This document shows, piece after piece, positions 1 through 11,899 of a stretch of 64,000 nucleotides of DNA. Below the pieces are notes generated by a model. That model saw nothing but the letters and a program-made list of their open reading frames with translations, was not told where the DNA came from and ran no database searches. Position 1 is the first letter of the stretch. Each line of letters starts with the position of its first letter. This DNA is from Sphaerolaimus hirsutus (Eukaryota; Nematoda; Chromadorea; Monhysterida; Sphaerolaimidae), in contig OZ038453.1 of NCBI GenBank assembly GCA_964036195.1, forward strand, positions 29,764,997 through 29,828,996, written 5' to 3'. A program made the translations under genes and the position numbers.

Positions 1-179
1 AAAATGGCGCCGCGCGCCAAGCGAAAATGGCGCTGTTTTTTCTTCAAATTGTCTCTTGATAGAAATTTGAAAAATATAGAATGGATCTCCGGAAAATAGA
101 TAAAATTGAGCTTTTTCGGAATTGGAAAAGTGAGCGTAATTGGAAAAGATTAAATTCCTTTTGTGGGAGAATTTTTATT

Positions 180-3070
180 TTTGAATTTTTGAGACAAGTA
201 GGATGATATTTATTTAAATAATTCAGCAATTTTTGTGAAAATTGTAATCATATCACTCGTTGTTTTAGATTAATTAATTCGTTCTTTTAAGATTAAATGA
301 CGTGACGAAAATTATTCCACGGTACAATTTTGGCTTTGTGCCAAACCGGTCAAGTTTTTCACATTGCTAGTTGGACATAGAAAGTGTCTCAGAATGTGCA
401 GATATGTCAACTAGGTATCTTTTCGGAATTTTTGCTCAGTCCATTTCTATTTACAAAAGTAAACCTTTGATATGTTATGCAGTGCTTCCTAACTCCTTGT
501 TGTTTATTTACCAGTGTATCAGTTATCAGACAAAATTATTGAATGGTTTTAAATTTCAATTTCCTGCTTTTGTACACAATACAGGCAAAAAAGTATGGAA
601 AATTCCAAGAATTATTTTCAGGGGATTTCATGTTGACATATTTAGCAATATTCTTGCTTTTATGGTCAAATATTAAGTACAAAGTACAAATACACTAGTT
701 GTACATCAGTATGTGAATATGTATACTACATGCACCACAAAGTGTGCACTCAAAATTACTTATGTCTTGTCTTTATCGATAACACGAGCAGGATACTTAT
801 GCATGCACTTAAAATTACAAAATGAAGAAAAATAGATTGAAAAAATACAAACATGGAGTCACATACAAATGTTTTTTGTCTGAAACTTTTTTCTTTTTTT
901 TCTGAATAATTTTTATTTATTCACGATGACGTCATCTTGTAGTATCTCCTCCAGAAAAATTCGCAGATTATATACAAAATCCAACATAATTTTCTAACAC
1001 CACCCAAAAATTGGGTCCCAAATTTACCCCCCCCCCCTAGTTTTACATATCTGCACATTATTATGGTTTTGTGACCATGTAAAGTGAGTGATGCATGTGG
1101 TGATTCATTCAAAGGTTATCACTGATTACACAGATATGTATGAAATGGGGAATTGGGTATTTGCATGAGTAAATACACTTTGTGTTTGGGTGCATTAATG
1201 TACTTTATTTTTGGTCATTTACATAGTATTTCACTGTTTGTATAAAAATGATCTGTGTTTTTTTGGTTGTTGCTGGTATGGGCTTTTGTTAATCTTTTAT
1301 TTAAGTTTAGGTCATTTTTGAAAATGACAATATATACACCAGGATGTAATAATTTCCATTCATAGTTGACTACACTATTATTTACAAGTACAAACTAACA
1401 AAAATATCTATTTTATGCTATTTGTATTTTATTAACTTTTTACACTGTCGACCGGTGAAATTTTCAAAACTAATAACTCCGTTTTAAATACATTGAGTTT
1501 ATCAGAATGGATCATTTTATATCTCCATCGATGGTAGTTGACGGATTTCACATTGCGGTGAACTCAAATGTTTGAAAAACAGATTTATCACGTTTGGAAA
1601 TAATAGTTGTCAACTAGTTTGCGTGGTGCCTAAGCACACAGAAAATATATAATCGGTAAATATCATCTCTTTACATGCGATTTCTGCTTTACGCGTTTTT
1701 ATACTGCTCCTAAAATTAAAATTGTATCAAAGTTGACGTTTTTAAAACAGCCAGCCCGTTTTTAAAAACTTTCTCCAACCCCCAGAAAATGCAACACACT
1801 GCAAAGTAAACCACTATTCAATAAAGTGCAGCGTTCCAGTTTATTTACCTGTGCAAATGTCCCTGATATTTTCATATTCTAGAAGGTCATTTTACTGGCA
1901 CTGGGATTAATGTAGGTATTTATGAATATGTTTGAAAGTGTTTTGCTGTCAGATTACAGTTCTTGGTTTTACACATGTGCTGATTTGAGTATTGGGGGGG
2001 GGCATTTGAAAAACTTTCAGGGTGATTTTTGGTGATTTGTTATGAAGTTTCTGTTCACCAAGATTTTTTAAATCACTCAGTAAAAGTAATGTGTGAAGTT
2101 ATGAACCCTAAAGTGCACCCTGTAAAGTTGAAGATTAAGTGTCCAATGTCATGTACAAATTTGTAAAATGTCAAAAGTTGAGTAATAATTTTTTCATTGC
2201 CATTTTACATTCACTTGATGTACTTGCATTACACAGTGCAGTGTGTGGAACTACCACCTAGTGTCAACTAAATTTAAAGTGATGAGTATTTTGATTTAAA
2301 GCATGCTGACCACTTATTTATGTGTTGATTGGCCACTTCAGTGGCAGTGCAACACACCACATTTATTAACACTCATTAAGTTTAGAAATTGGCTGGCACC
2401 AATGCATGCAAAATGCATAGATATTTTGTAAACAGAACCGAGTAATTGTTTTGTGCATTTTGCACAGAAATGATATTACAAACTGTTTACTAGAGTAAAT
2501 TTCCATGTTTTCTTAAAAATCTATTTTTTTATAAAAAGAGCAATAAAAATTAAACCCAGATTCACCCAACATAAATTTCAGCCTGACATCAAAATTTGGT
2601 ACCCCAAAAAAAATCAAAATCCAAATCCAAAATACAAGTCTGTGCCATCTAAATGCGTGTGGTACAAAATTGTGGCTACTTTTCTCCATTTAATATGAGC
2701 ATTAGTTGATGTCAATATCAAGGTTTATTGATGGCAAATGTTCTATAATTTTGGGTTTTGTACACCCGTGTGATAAAATTGTGTTTTTCCATGTTTTCGC
2801 ATGTTTTGTGGTGTGTTATTTTTCGTGTTGTAATTTTGCTTTTGAAATGCTTAGGCTTGAATAAAATGCTTTTCTGTTGTCAATAATACTTTTTTGATAC
2901 ATTTTGTGATGTTTTTCAAAATCCACCCGCTCTTTTGAAATCATGAATTATGCCTTTTATTTGTGTGTGATCATATTTATGTTTTAAATGATATTCATAT
3001 TATAGTCCATTTAATGTTGTACACTCTACGATGAAATTTATAATTTTCCATCTGAAGAAAAAAACAAATA
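180..3070. other. No gene recognised (copy A left part)
   Basis: AT-rich sequence shared with 38040-41924. The only long frame (371-676) is broken by indels in copy B. A CTAGT-ended palindromic repeat lies at 1530-1625 (TAGTTGACGGATT to GTCAACTAG) and a CTCF-like ACTACCACCTAGTGT near 2251-2265. Otherwise nothing. Confidence 0.6.
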
Positions 3071-3179
3071 CCGTATTTCCTCGAAAAATCCCCTCTAAAC
3101 CCCCTAGAAATGTCCCCCTCAAATTTTTAACTATGAAAATATAAAACCCCGGGGGGGGGGGTATTTTGAGGAAATACGG
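3071..3179. mobile_element. CCGTATT element, 109 bp, copy A
   Basis: TA-flanked, with ends CCGTATTTCCTCG and GAGGAAATACGG and a poly-C/poly-G core. Also present in copy B at 41925-42027. Confidence 0.8.
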
Positions 3180-3948
3180 TAAATATATATTTTAACGTGT
3201 CCCAATACTCTTATATAGTTGAATTTAGTGCATAATTTTCAATGTTATTTTATTCGTCCAAATACGGTCGTACTTTTTGTATAGATTAGAATAGTCGTTC
3301 CAAATGCTGTATCAAGATAACCCCCCCCCCCGCTTACAAAATGCATGTTACATGAATTTTTATTATTTTAGCACATTTTTCACTGAAAATGTGAATATCC
3401 GTGAAAAACATCAAAAGATGTTGCCGCAATCTGCAAAACTAAATCTGGACACATTTGACAAATCTCAATATTGATCTGTCAAAATTAACGCTTTGACAAC
3501 ATTGGATTTGAAACTAGTCATGCAATAGTGCCATGGCGCTAACGCCATTTTTTTGAAACGCGCCATTGGCGTTTGACACCCTATTCCGTTGTGAAAATTC
3601 CAAGTGTGAAATGTCATACAAATTTATCGAAACTTCAGGCAAAATTTCAAAAGTTCTGTAATAAAATTTCTAAAAAAAATTCTAAATTATTTTTCATGTT
3701 AATTGGCGTTTTCCATGACATATGACACATAAATACTTCACACTGTATAAAGTGCGGGACTGCCCCACTGGCCCCACTTGTGTAGTTGAATGTAATTAAT
3801 GACACCATTTTCATATGGCGCGCTTTTTATGAACACTCTGGCGCCATTATTCCTGGCTCTTTTCCAACACTACTCGCACCCCACGCAACTAAATCTCCAT
3901 TTTGGGGAAATCTCTGCAATGCAGCAAAGATGAAAACCATAGATTATG

Positions 3949-5371
3949 AGAGTATAGCGAGATTAAAGCTACCCGAGATTTAACCCATCGACTGTAAAGC
4001 CAAAGTACCTCGCTAGGTAAGCCAAAGTATAGCGACATTAAAGCCAAAACGGACATAAAAAATGTGTCATTATTAAAGCCATTGTGTGTCATTATTAAAG
4101 CCAATATGTCTACTCGCAAGCCGCAATACAGGGAAATACTTAACGATACACATACAAAATTGATGTATAGTATTTCAATACATGTGGCGGTAAGTTCACA
4201 GCGATTTTTGGGGTAATCCGCTTTTGAATGGACACGTGTGGCCAAATTTTGTTTGGCTGGATGTAGTGGATCATGGAGAATTTCGGTGTGAACAAAGAGA
4301 TGGATAGCATATCCTGCATGAGAGCGTCATACAGAGGAGAAAAACGGTTTGTTCCCATATAAAAAGTGGGTGCGATATTAGATTTGCGAGTATTTTTTCT
4401 CAAGTATTTTGCGGCACGCCCTCATGTATCCGCTGGCACGTAAATAAATATTAGGGTGTAACTAATTAGTGTATGTTTTTTTGTGATTTCATAGAAATGC
4501 ACATTCCTGTGTCCCATTCTGCTGTACATCAGCCGATTTAAATGCCCTTCGAGTATGTAGGGTTTTGGGGTCTGGGCTATGACAAATGGTTTTGGTTTGC
4601 TCGTATAATCCCCCAGTCCCAAGATAAGGGGGGTCTATAAATAGGTGGTCATTTTGTGTGGTCGATCTGCACATTGACTTTGAAGCTTAATAACTTAACC
4701 ATTTCTTGGCCGATTTCGATCGTTCAACACTTAAAATGATCAGCACAACATGCAGATTCAATTTTTGTTGTGATGTCTAAATTCCGTATGCCCGTTTGAC
4801 CAGGCGTTTGAACGCGAAAAAAACCCGTGTCAAATCGGCATATGTAAATTAGACATCACTAATCCCACAACAAAAATTGAATCTGCAGGTTGTGCTGATC
4901 ATTTTAAGTGTTGAACGATCCAAATCGGCTTAGAAATGGTACAGTTATTAAGGTTCAAAGTCAATCAGCAAGATCGGCCATGCAAAATGACCATTTATAC
5001 CATTCGATAAGACCCCAAACCCCAGCATACTCGAAGGGCATCAAAATCGGCCGACGTACAGCAGAATGGGACACAGGAATGTCCATTTCTATCAAATCAC
5101 AAAAAAACATACATTAATTAGTTTACTCCCTAATACATAAATATGAAGTAAATATAATGTACACATGGCTTAAATAATGACACAAAATAAGCACTATGTA
5201 CGCATGGCTTTAATAATGACACAATGGGGTTAAATAATGATACACTTTTGGTGATGGGTCGATTGGTTGACTGCGGCTTTAGAGACGAGGCACTTTGGCT
5301 TTAATCTTGATGTACTTCGGCTTGCGAGTCGATGGGTTACGAGTCGCTGTGGTTAAATAATGGGTTTCCCT
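3949..5371. mobile_element. MULE-like non-autonomous element, 1423 bp
   Basis: Flanked by the 12-bp direct repeat CCATAGATTATG (3937-3948 and 5372-5383). Copy B has it once at 42812-42823 without the insert. The termini are long inverted repeats sharing AACCCATCGAC and several subterminal GTCATTATTAAAGCCA units. This is the same architecture as the TIRs of the MULE at 6229. TSD length and TIR design suggest Mutator kinship, but there is no transposase. The centre is a separate palindrome (4451-5132). Confidence 0.75.
4451..5132. mobile_element. Long palindrome nested in the 1.4-kb element
   Basis: The two arms, starting at TTAGGGTGTAACTAATTAG and ending near CTCCCTAA, are reverse complements over about 300 bp with a centre near 4790. 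They carry the module with CTCGAAGGGCATCAAAATC and AGACCCC also found at 12590-13356 and 26629-26741. No reading frame of note. Confidence 0.75.
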
Positions 5372-5593
5372 CCATAGATTATGCTTTGATGTCACACTCC
5401 CGTGTATTTACACATTGCCTGAATATGGTTCCATACGTTTAATCTGGTGAAATGTATTTGTAGGGTGGTTCATTTAGTGTGGTGCGATTTTTGGCGCATT
5501 TAATGACTGTTTTTATAAGTTTTTTTTTGTATAATCTTTACATAAATTATAAAAATGTATACCTATTCATTTGGGGGTATTCATGAAGTCAAC

Positions 5594-6118
5594 CAGGGGT
5601 ATCTTGAATTTCGATTATCTGAGTGGTTGGATAGATAGCAAATCGCTCCTCCGGAGGGATAGATGGCTGAAAACATTTCTGGGGGGTTGGGGGGAGGGGT
5701 TGGGAGGGGTTGTGGTGGTTCGATATATAGGTTTTTTCGGGCCATAGAAGGAAGAAAAGGGAGAAAAATCGCTAAAAGTAGGTGTAAAATAGCTCAAAAA
5801 TGGTATACAAGAGCATTTAGTACTAAAAATAGCTGAAAATAGGCAAATAGGAACCAGAACTATGATTTTGGAAGTGAAAATCTATAAAAAGGTATGAAAA
5901 ATAGCGATTTTGAGCGAAAATTCTAGTTTCTCAAAAATCGCTCCAGAGAGGGTAGATAGCCGGGCGATTTGGGGGGAGGGTTTAGGGGGTAGTAGCCCAA
6001 AATTTTGCCTCCGGGATAGATAGATAGCTGGTCGGCCTCCGGGATAGCTAGATAGCTGGGCGGTTTGGGGGGGGGGGGGGGTTCCCCCCCCCAACCCCCC
6101 CCCCATTCGAGACCCCTG
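5594..6118. mobile_element. hAT-type MITE, 525 bp
   Basis: 8-bp TSD AAGTCAAC (5586-5593 and 6119-6126). Copy B has the single site at 43024-43031. Ends are CAGGGGTATC and GAGACCCCTG. The interior has repeats of AGATAGATAGC and poly-G/C runs and matches the element at 33646-34152. No transposase. Confidence 0.82.
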
Positions 6119-6646
6119 AAGTCAACAATGGCTTACTTACTAGTTGATTAGTTGAGTGGTTAATTAGTTGACAACTGTAATTTCAAAAGCTGGTAAATCT
6201 GTTCAACATGTTTGAGTTTGCCAGAATGGGGAAAAACCATAATCCAATTGCGCATAATCCAATCAGGCATAATCCAAGCAATTTTTGCGCATAATCCAAG
6301 CACTTCCGGTGTCAATTTCATGCATTTTATTTTGCCCCCAACTGCCGCATAATCCAAGCAAAAATAAGGCATAATCCAAACAGAAATTAGGCATAATCCA
6401 AACAAATGTTAAGCATAATCCAAGCACTTCTCTAGTGTAATGATGTTTGTTTACGTGTCAACTATGTGTAAATATGCTATATGAGTGCAAGTAAATACAA
6501 TACAGACTGACCCCGCGTAAACTTTATGCGCAGGTCAGCAGCTGTGCAAAATTAAATAGGTTAATAGCGATAGCAAAAACGAATCGACATATAGAATATA
6601 AATACGTAGAAAATGTAAAATTCTGGTAAAACATTGGAAAAAGTTT

Positions 6647-9458
6647 CTACACTAGCGTCTCCATTGCATCGGTGATTGCCGCTGCAGTCGCCGATAATTC
6701 GCCATCAACATGCGCTGGCTGCTCAACCTGCGCGTCGCGGTGCACCTGCAAATATAGGTATGTAAGAAGCACATAAATATTTAATTATACTCGGCGGACA
6801 TCACGCTTAGTATGGAATCTACCATAACCCATCTGAATGATGAACAAAAATCATACAGTTTTTAATCATAATATTTTGTTTATACCATTTTATTGTTTTC
6901 GCCCCACTCGATACATCTAACGTCTATTTAAGATGACATCATCACAAATGTAAATATCATAACTAAGACCTGTTCTACGCCCACCTGTGTGTCACGCTCA
7001 TGGTGCAGCAGGTCCCACTGCTGCTGTAACAAGTTCTGCAGCTGTATGATGTGCTGCATGCGTGCGTCCGGGTGCAGTTGTACGTTTGCATTTGCGGGGT
7101 ACAGCAGCGGTTGTGGCACAGCCGGATTCGGTAGTTGTTCAGGCCCATTTTGTTCCTGCAGAGGCTGTTGTTGTCCCACTTCAGCCCCTAGCTGAAATAT
7201 TTTGTTGGTTATGTAACACATTGTGATAAAACGGTAAAACTTCATTCATATGTCAAGTTTGTATACATGCATTTTTTCACTGCTTATATTTTATCGCTTC
7301 TTTTCCAAGTCATTTTTCTTGTTTTTTTTTCATCATCAATTTTTTAAATTGTTTTTAAGGTGAAATTCAGTGAAAGTTGGGGCGCGCCATTTGTTATCAA
7401 TATTTAGTCTTACATTTGACATTACCAAACATTTTCAAACATTCCCAATAAGCAGTACAAAAAGTTTTATCGCACCAGATCAAAAGCCTTCAAACAGCCA
7501 ATGTTGTGTGCCTGGTGCTCCAAGTACGCATCAATGTTTCCGTCATAGGCACCTTCACGCAACTGCTGCTTGGCTTGTTCAATACGCCAGTCCGCTTCGA
7601 TGTATTTGCGCTCGCGCGATTTAGGTGCCCGTCCAGCAATGAGGCTGTCGAGGTCGTCGCGCCACTGCATGTTGATTACATTAGGATGGATAACGGTACA
7701 ATATCTCTCCTTGCCAATGTGTTTGTTTTTGATGAAAAACCACATATTTGATGTATTCCAGGGTGAAAATCAAAGAAAAAAACACTCGGTTTTATGTATT
7801 CGATGAGAAAAAATATTCACTTTTACATTTTCCATTTTACATATTTTAGTTCTAAATAAATACTTTATTCACGTTTACGTTGAAAAAAATCAGTACTTTT
7901 AACAACAAAAATGCCAGTAATTCCAGCTGTTTTGACTAACATAATTATGCCACTTCTGCGCATCCGCAGCCCAGTTGCCCACGTTCCTTTGCCCATGGAA
8001 AAAGTCGTTGAAGCGCGCATGCATGGACTTGGCAGCATTGGTGGTGCGCGGGCCCACTGAGTCGAAATGCCGCATGAGCTGCCGACGGCAGTCAGCAAGC
8101 CACGTGTTGCGGTAATATCTGACAAATCCATTTATCAATGGATCGCGGAAATTGACCCGACCCAACCCAATGTGATCCAGAAATTGACCTGACCTGACCC
8201 GACCCGACCCGACCTGACCATGAACCCAACCCGACCCGGGAACCCAGAATTCAAAACCCAACCCACAACCCTACTGCTCACCGCCTGAATGTTTCATTCC
8301 TCATGTAGAAATTCATGAGGGGACCCTTCAACTTGTCACCATTTTTCTTGATCTTGTGAAACAAACAGCCCAGCAGCACTATGAATTCACCAAGCACATT
8401 GCGACAGGCTGTGGATGCACCCAACTCAAAGTCAAAGTTGTAGATTGCTGTCGACTTTTCACCTATGTCGCCATTCACAGCAATGACCCGCTGCATCACA
8501 CGCAACCATAGTGCTTCATATGTTTCAGCTGAAATTTGAAAATGAAATTTCTCTGGGGTGGTATTTCAAGTACAAAACCTGAAAAATCCAGGAACCAGAC
8601 GTCGAAAAATGCAACAAAAACCGAGGGGGTATTTTGAGGGGGTATACAGACGTCAAAAAATGCAAACAACAACTGAGGGGGTATTTCGAGGGGGTCCACA
8701 GACATCGAAAAATGCAAAAAATGCAACAAAATCTCTGAGAAAATCGGGCTCCCTACTAACTTTCTCTGTCGGGCAGGAGGGCCAAAGCAATGCAGTGCGA
8801 CTCGCGGCGCTCTAGCGTCGCATTGGTGTATGTGCCAGTGATTCCATACACCTGATCCCACCCCTTTGCCCGGTGCTCAAATGTGCCATCTTCAATCTGC
8901 AAATGTGCCATGTGCCAGCTGCCAAATTTGCAGCGATGGGCAAACCGGGCCATATTCTCAGTCATGATGATGGCCATCGGATGCTCACCATCACCATCAA
9001 CATAGAAAAATAACACCTCCGCGGTGTCAATTTTATCTTCATCGATGTCACCACGCTGTAGCCGCATGCGTTCACGGAATGATATTTACACAGGCAGAAA
9101 ATTTCTAAAATTTTGAAATTGACAAATTCATTATAAATATGCCTGACGCTGGCACCAATCAAATTTTGTACTCTTTAAAAATAGAGCAATCTTATTTTTT
9201 GTGTCAGGCCTTGCAGCTCATCATTTATGCTGCCAAAAAATGCCATTTTGGCAACAAACTAATGAGCGAATGATTGAACGATAATCGAAAAAGCTCACCC
9301 ATGCAGACGGCATCATCAAAGTGTACAATTGCCCATTTTTGAACTTCATCTGTTACGCACCTGCGACGCAATATGCTCACACGCTCTAAGTCGACCAGGC
9401 TTATCCACTTGATTTCGCCATCTTCAAATATTGCTTGCACAACAAAGGAGAGTGACAT
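6647..9458 (-). CDS. MULE transposase, seven candidate exons
   Basis: Exons on the minus strand are E1 9458-9299, E2 (start unresolved) to 8761, E3 8528-8282, E4 8118-7941, E5 7709-7476, E6 7191-6985 and E7 6745-6647 with a TAG stop. E2-E3 join as LLPDRE/TETYEALW and E3-E4 as TFRR/YYRNTW, both in phase with GT/AG borders, and both are textbook MULE sequence. E2 carries EDGTFEHRAKGWDQVY, holding the first catalytic Asp. E3 carries NFDFELGASTACRNV (second Asp) and the conserved GCLFHKIKK. E4 has RTTNAAKSMHARFND, where the family normally has Glu; here the aligned residue is Lys, so the copy may be inactive. E5 has the usual basic tail (APKSRERKYIEADWRIEQ). E6 is Gln-rich. The enzyme would cut and paste its element by binding the terminal repeats. 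The E1-E2 junction and the E5 acceptor are the weak points. No zinc finger of FLYWCH or SWIM type was recognised. Confidence 0.82.
8140..8268. repeat. GACCC-rich repeat in MULE intron
   Basis: Runs of ACCCGACCC and close variants fill the candidate intron between E3 and E4 of the transposase. The right end reads CAACCCTA, like the TAGGGTTG ends of the hAT-type repeats elsewhere in the window. It is probably a small microsatellite-bearing insertion. Confidence 0.5.
8598..8720. repeat. Short tandem repeat in MULE intron
   Basis: About three units of a roughly 50-bp sequence, each with ACGTCGAAAAATGCAA or a close variant followed by GAGGGGGTATTT. It lies in the candidate intron between E2 and E3. 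Confidence 0.55.
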
Positions 9459-10215
9459 TGCAAAGTATCAATAACAGGACACATGCAGTCTGTTAGATGA
9501 AAGGCGCTTGGATTATGCGGCATTTATGTTTGGATTTTGCGCAAATTTTGCTTGGTTTATGCCTGATTTTAGGACGACATATGTGCTTGGATTATGCCTG
9601 ATTTTTGCTTGGATTATGCCTGATTTTTGCTTGGATTATGCCTGATTTTGTGCTTGGATTATGCCTGATTGGATTATGCACAATTTGATTATGATGCAGA
9701 CTCGCCAGAATGAGCAGTATGTCAACTACTGTTGATGTTTAAAAAATAAAAAAATAATAAGTCTGTGTCTGTGTGTCTAGGCAAAAATGTGCTAGGTTAA
9801 GTGGTATGTGGTTGGTCGAGCAACATTTCATGTGATAAGTGTGTAAAGTGCTGTATAGTGAATGAAAATACCTGTCACAAAAAAATTCAGTCACTTGATT
9901 TACCATTTAGCACTTTTCTTGTCATTTTTCCATTTCTCGATTTGATAAATGCTCACTTTCATTTATTTTTCAAAAGAAATTATGTGAAACAATGCCAAAT
10001 TCATGCCAATTTTTGAGACACCCTGTAAAATGTTAATAACCTAGATGCATGCAAAATTTTGGCCTTTTGGGCTGATTTTATGCTTCTATTCATTGGGTTT
10101 AGCATTATAAAGCATTGCACAATTTTGAAGAGTTTATCCCCACTGAATTCCCACAGAAGTTGTCATCATGAATACTTCCGGAGTATTCTATATGAAGTTT
10201 TGAGGGCCACTTGAT

Positions 10216-10313
10216 TAGGGTTGGCCGATGTTTTTTTAAAACGTTTTTTATTAAAAAAACGTTTTTTTAAGAAAAAACATCGAGTTAAAAAAACGTTTTT
10301 TTTTCCAACCCTA
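10216..10313. mobile_element. hAT-type MITE, 98 bp, copy A
   Basis: 8-bp TSD CACTTGAT (10208-10215, 10314-10321). Ends are TAGGGTTGGCC and CCAACCCTA. The interior is AACGTTTTTT-type self-complementary sequence. The same insertion is present in copy B, so it predates the split of the two copies. Confidence 0.85.
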
Positions 10314-11340
10314 CACTTGATAACCTATTTATTTTGTTTGAAGATAAATTTTGAACACTCATTTTATGTCATTTCGAAGGTCGTTTTTAAGTGTATTGCG
10401 GACACTTTTTCATTTGTGTGCACACATTTTTATATGCAAGGACATTTACCAAATTTCTGAATTAAAATTTCAGTCTCAAAATCTTCTATATTGTTACTGA
10501 AACGAATTTTCTCAGTAATTTGCTTTGAATCTTTGATAATTGTATTTTTACAACGTTAACTAAATATTTAAAAAATACTGTATTTATTGGAAAGCTTTTC
10601 CAGAATTTAGTTTTTTCATGAGAAAACAAAAACAAAAAAACATGTCAGAAAAGAAACCAGTTTCAAAATATTTGGTCATCTTTTAAAGTTAAATAAAGGT
10701 CTTATTTTAAAGTGTAAATATGCGTCACATTGCTTTGTACATTGCTGGAGCTGGACTCTAGTGCCATTTGAAGTTGACAAGTGACAAGTGTCAAGTCACG
10801 TGACAAGTATACTGAAAAGGTGCATGTATTTTCAAATTCTCTTATTAATTTACTTGTCACTCGACGCATCACTTATTACTTCACTTACCACTTAAGCGGC
10901 GTTTACACTGCAAAATGTGCCGACAATTTGAAAAGTGAAAAAGTTCCATAAATCCAGAATAAAGTTCCATATCTGCGAGAAAAAACAGGTCAGTATACTC
11001 ACTAGTTAGTTGCACTCACATGCCAAATTTCAGATAAATCGGCCATTTTGTTCCAGAGTTATAAGCATTTTAAAAATTTCACGTTGTCGGTTCGCTTTTT
11101 TTGATCGAAAAAATCTTGTTGTCGGCACAAGCTTTTGATTGGCGACAATGTGACATTGAGCGCTTGTCGTCACAAGAAAAAAAATGTTTTCATGTGAGCC
11201 TGGTTTTTGTTGTTGATTGTCGCCACGAGCTGCGAACGTGTTTTTTTCTTCATTTTTTGTGACGACACCGACTTGACCACAGTTGCTTATAAAAGTGTAT
11301 GAGGGAGTGGTGTAGTGAGTGATAGGGGGGAATGCATATG

Positions 11341-11840
11341 CTGTATTACCTCGAATTACCCCCCCATTGAATTTTTCTTCCTTGAAATACCCCCAGGGGG
11401 CAGTTCAAGACCATGTAAAAGACCCTGCAAAGTGTAAAATGTCATGTGTCACGTAAAAGACCCTGTAAAATGTCAGAGTTTATACTAGCTACATACTTAT
11501 TTTCCATATTACCACAAAATACCCCCATGGGGGTTTATTATTTCGCCAGAAAAATTTGAGGGGGGTTAATTCGAGGGGGGTCTATTCGAGGGGGCAGTAT
11601 TATTTCAACAGAAATTCTTGTAAGGATAGTAGTAAAAAGTTGGCATTGTCATACCCAAAACAGGTAATAAATGCATCCAAACAGGATGTATTTGGACAAA
11701 AAAATGTAGATTGCTACACAAACAAGTCTATGTGCAGCTGCAATACAAATAAGCAGTAAAAAATACATCATGCACATTGTATACATGATGTCAATCATTC
11801 TGGAGGGGAGGGTATTTCGAGGGGGGGTTTATTATTCTCA
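11341..11840. repeat. CCGTATT-type fragments inside the 9.2-kb insertion
   Basis: Several pieces reading CTCGAAATACCCCC or the reverse, separated by unique sequence. They start with TGTATTACCTCG at 11342 and end near GGGTATTTCGAGGG at 11809-11824. They look like degenerate or stacked members of the TA-target family. Confidence 0.55.
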
Positions 11841-11899
11841 CCATTCATTTTTTATATTTTAATTTTTGTCACTCTTCCAATGTATTAGGGTGTAAACTA

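Larger units (their letters stand above)
6229..9703 (-). mobile_element. Mutator-like element (MULE), 3475 bp, autonomous type
   Basis: Flanked by the 9-bp direct repeat GCCAGAATG (6220-6228 and 9704-9712). Copy B has one copy of this 9-mer at 43137-43145 and nothing inserted, so the insertion is proven by comparison. A 9-bp TSD is the Mutator hallmark. The terminal inverted repeats (TIRs) are about 200 bp and built of iterated GGCATAATCCAAGCA-like units (6240-6425 and 9490-9690). The transposase is on the minus strand. The element landed inside an older palindromic repeat whose ends read CTAGTTGACAAC. Introns contain further repeats (8140-8268, 8598-8720, and a TATACTCGGC fragment near 6787-6890). 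Confidence 0.9.

Noticed and set aside
371-676. 101-codon frame in copy A as a gene
   Set aside because: Copy B (38206-38512) has indels that break the frame, there is no domain, and codon use looks random.
8558-8815. Plus-strand 85-codon frame opposite the MULE
   Set aside because: It runs through a candidate intron and the reverse complement of exon E2, which has strong family signatures on the other strand.
9801-10016. 71-codon frame present in both copies
   Set aside because: The ATG is absent in copy B, the region has few differences of any kind, and the peptide shows no known features; the shared frame is explained by recent common origin.
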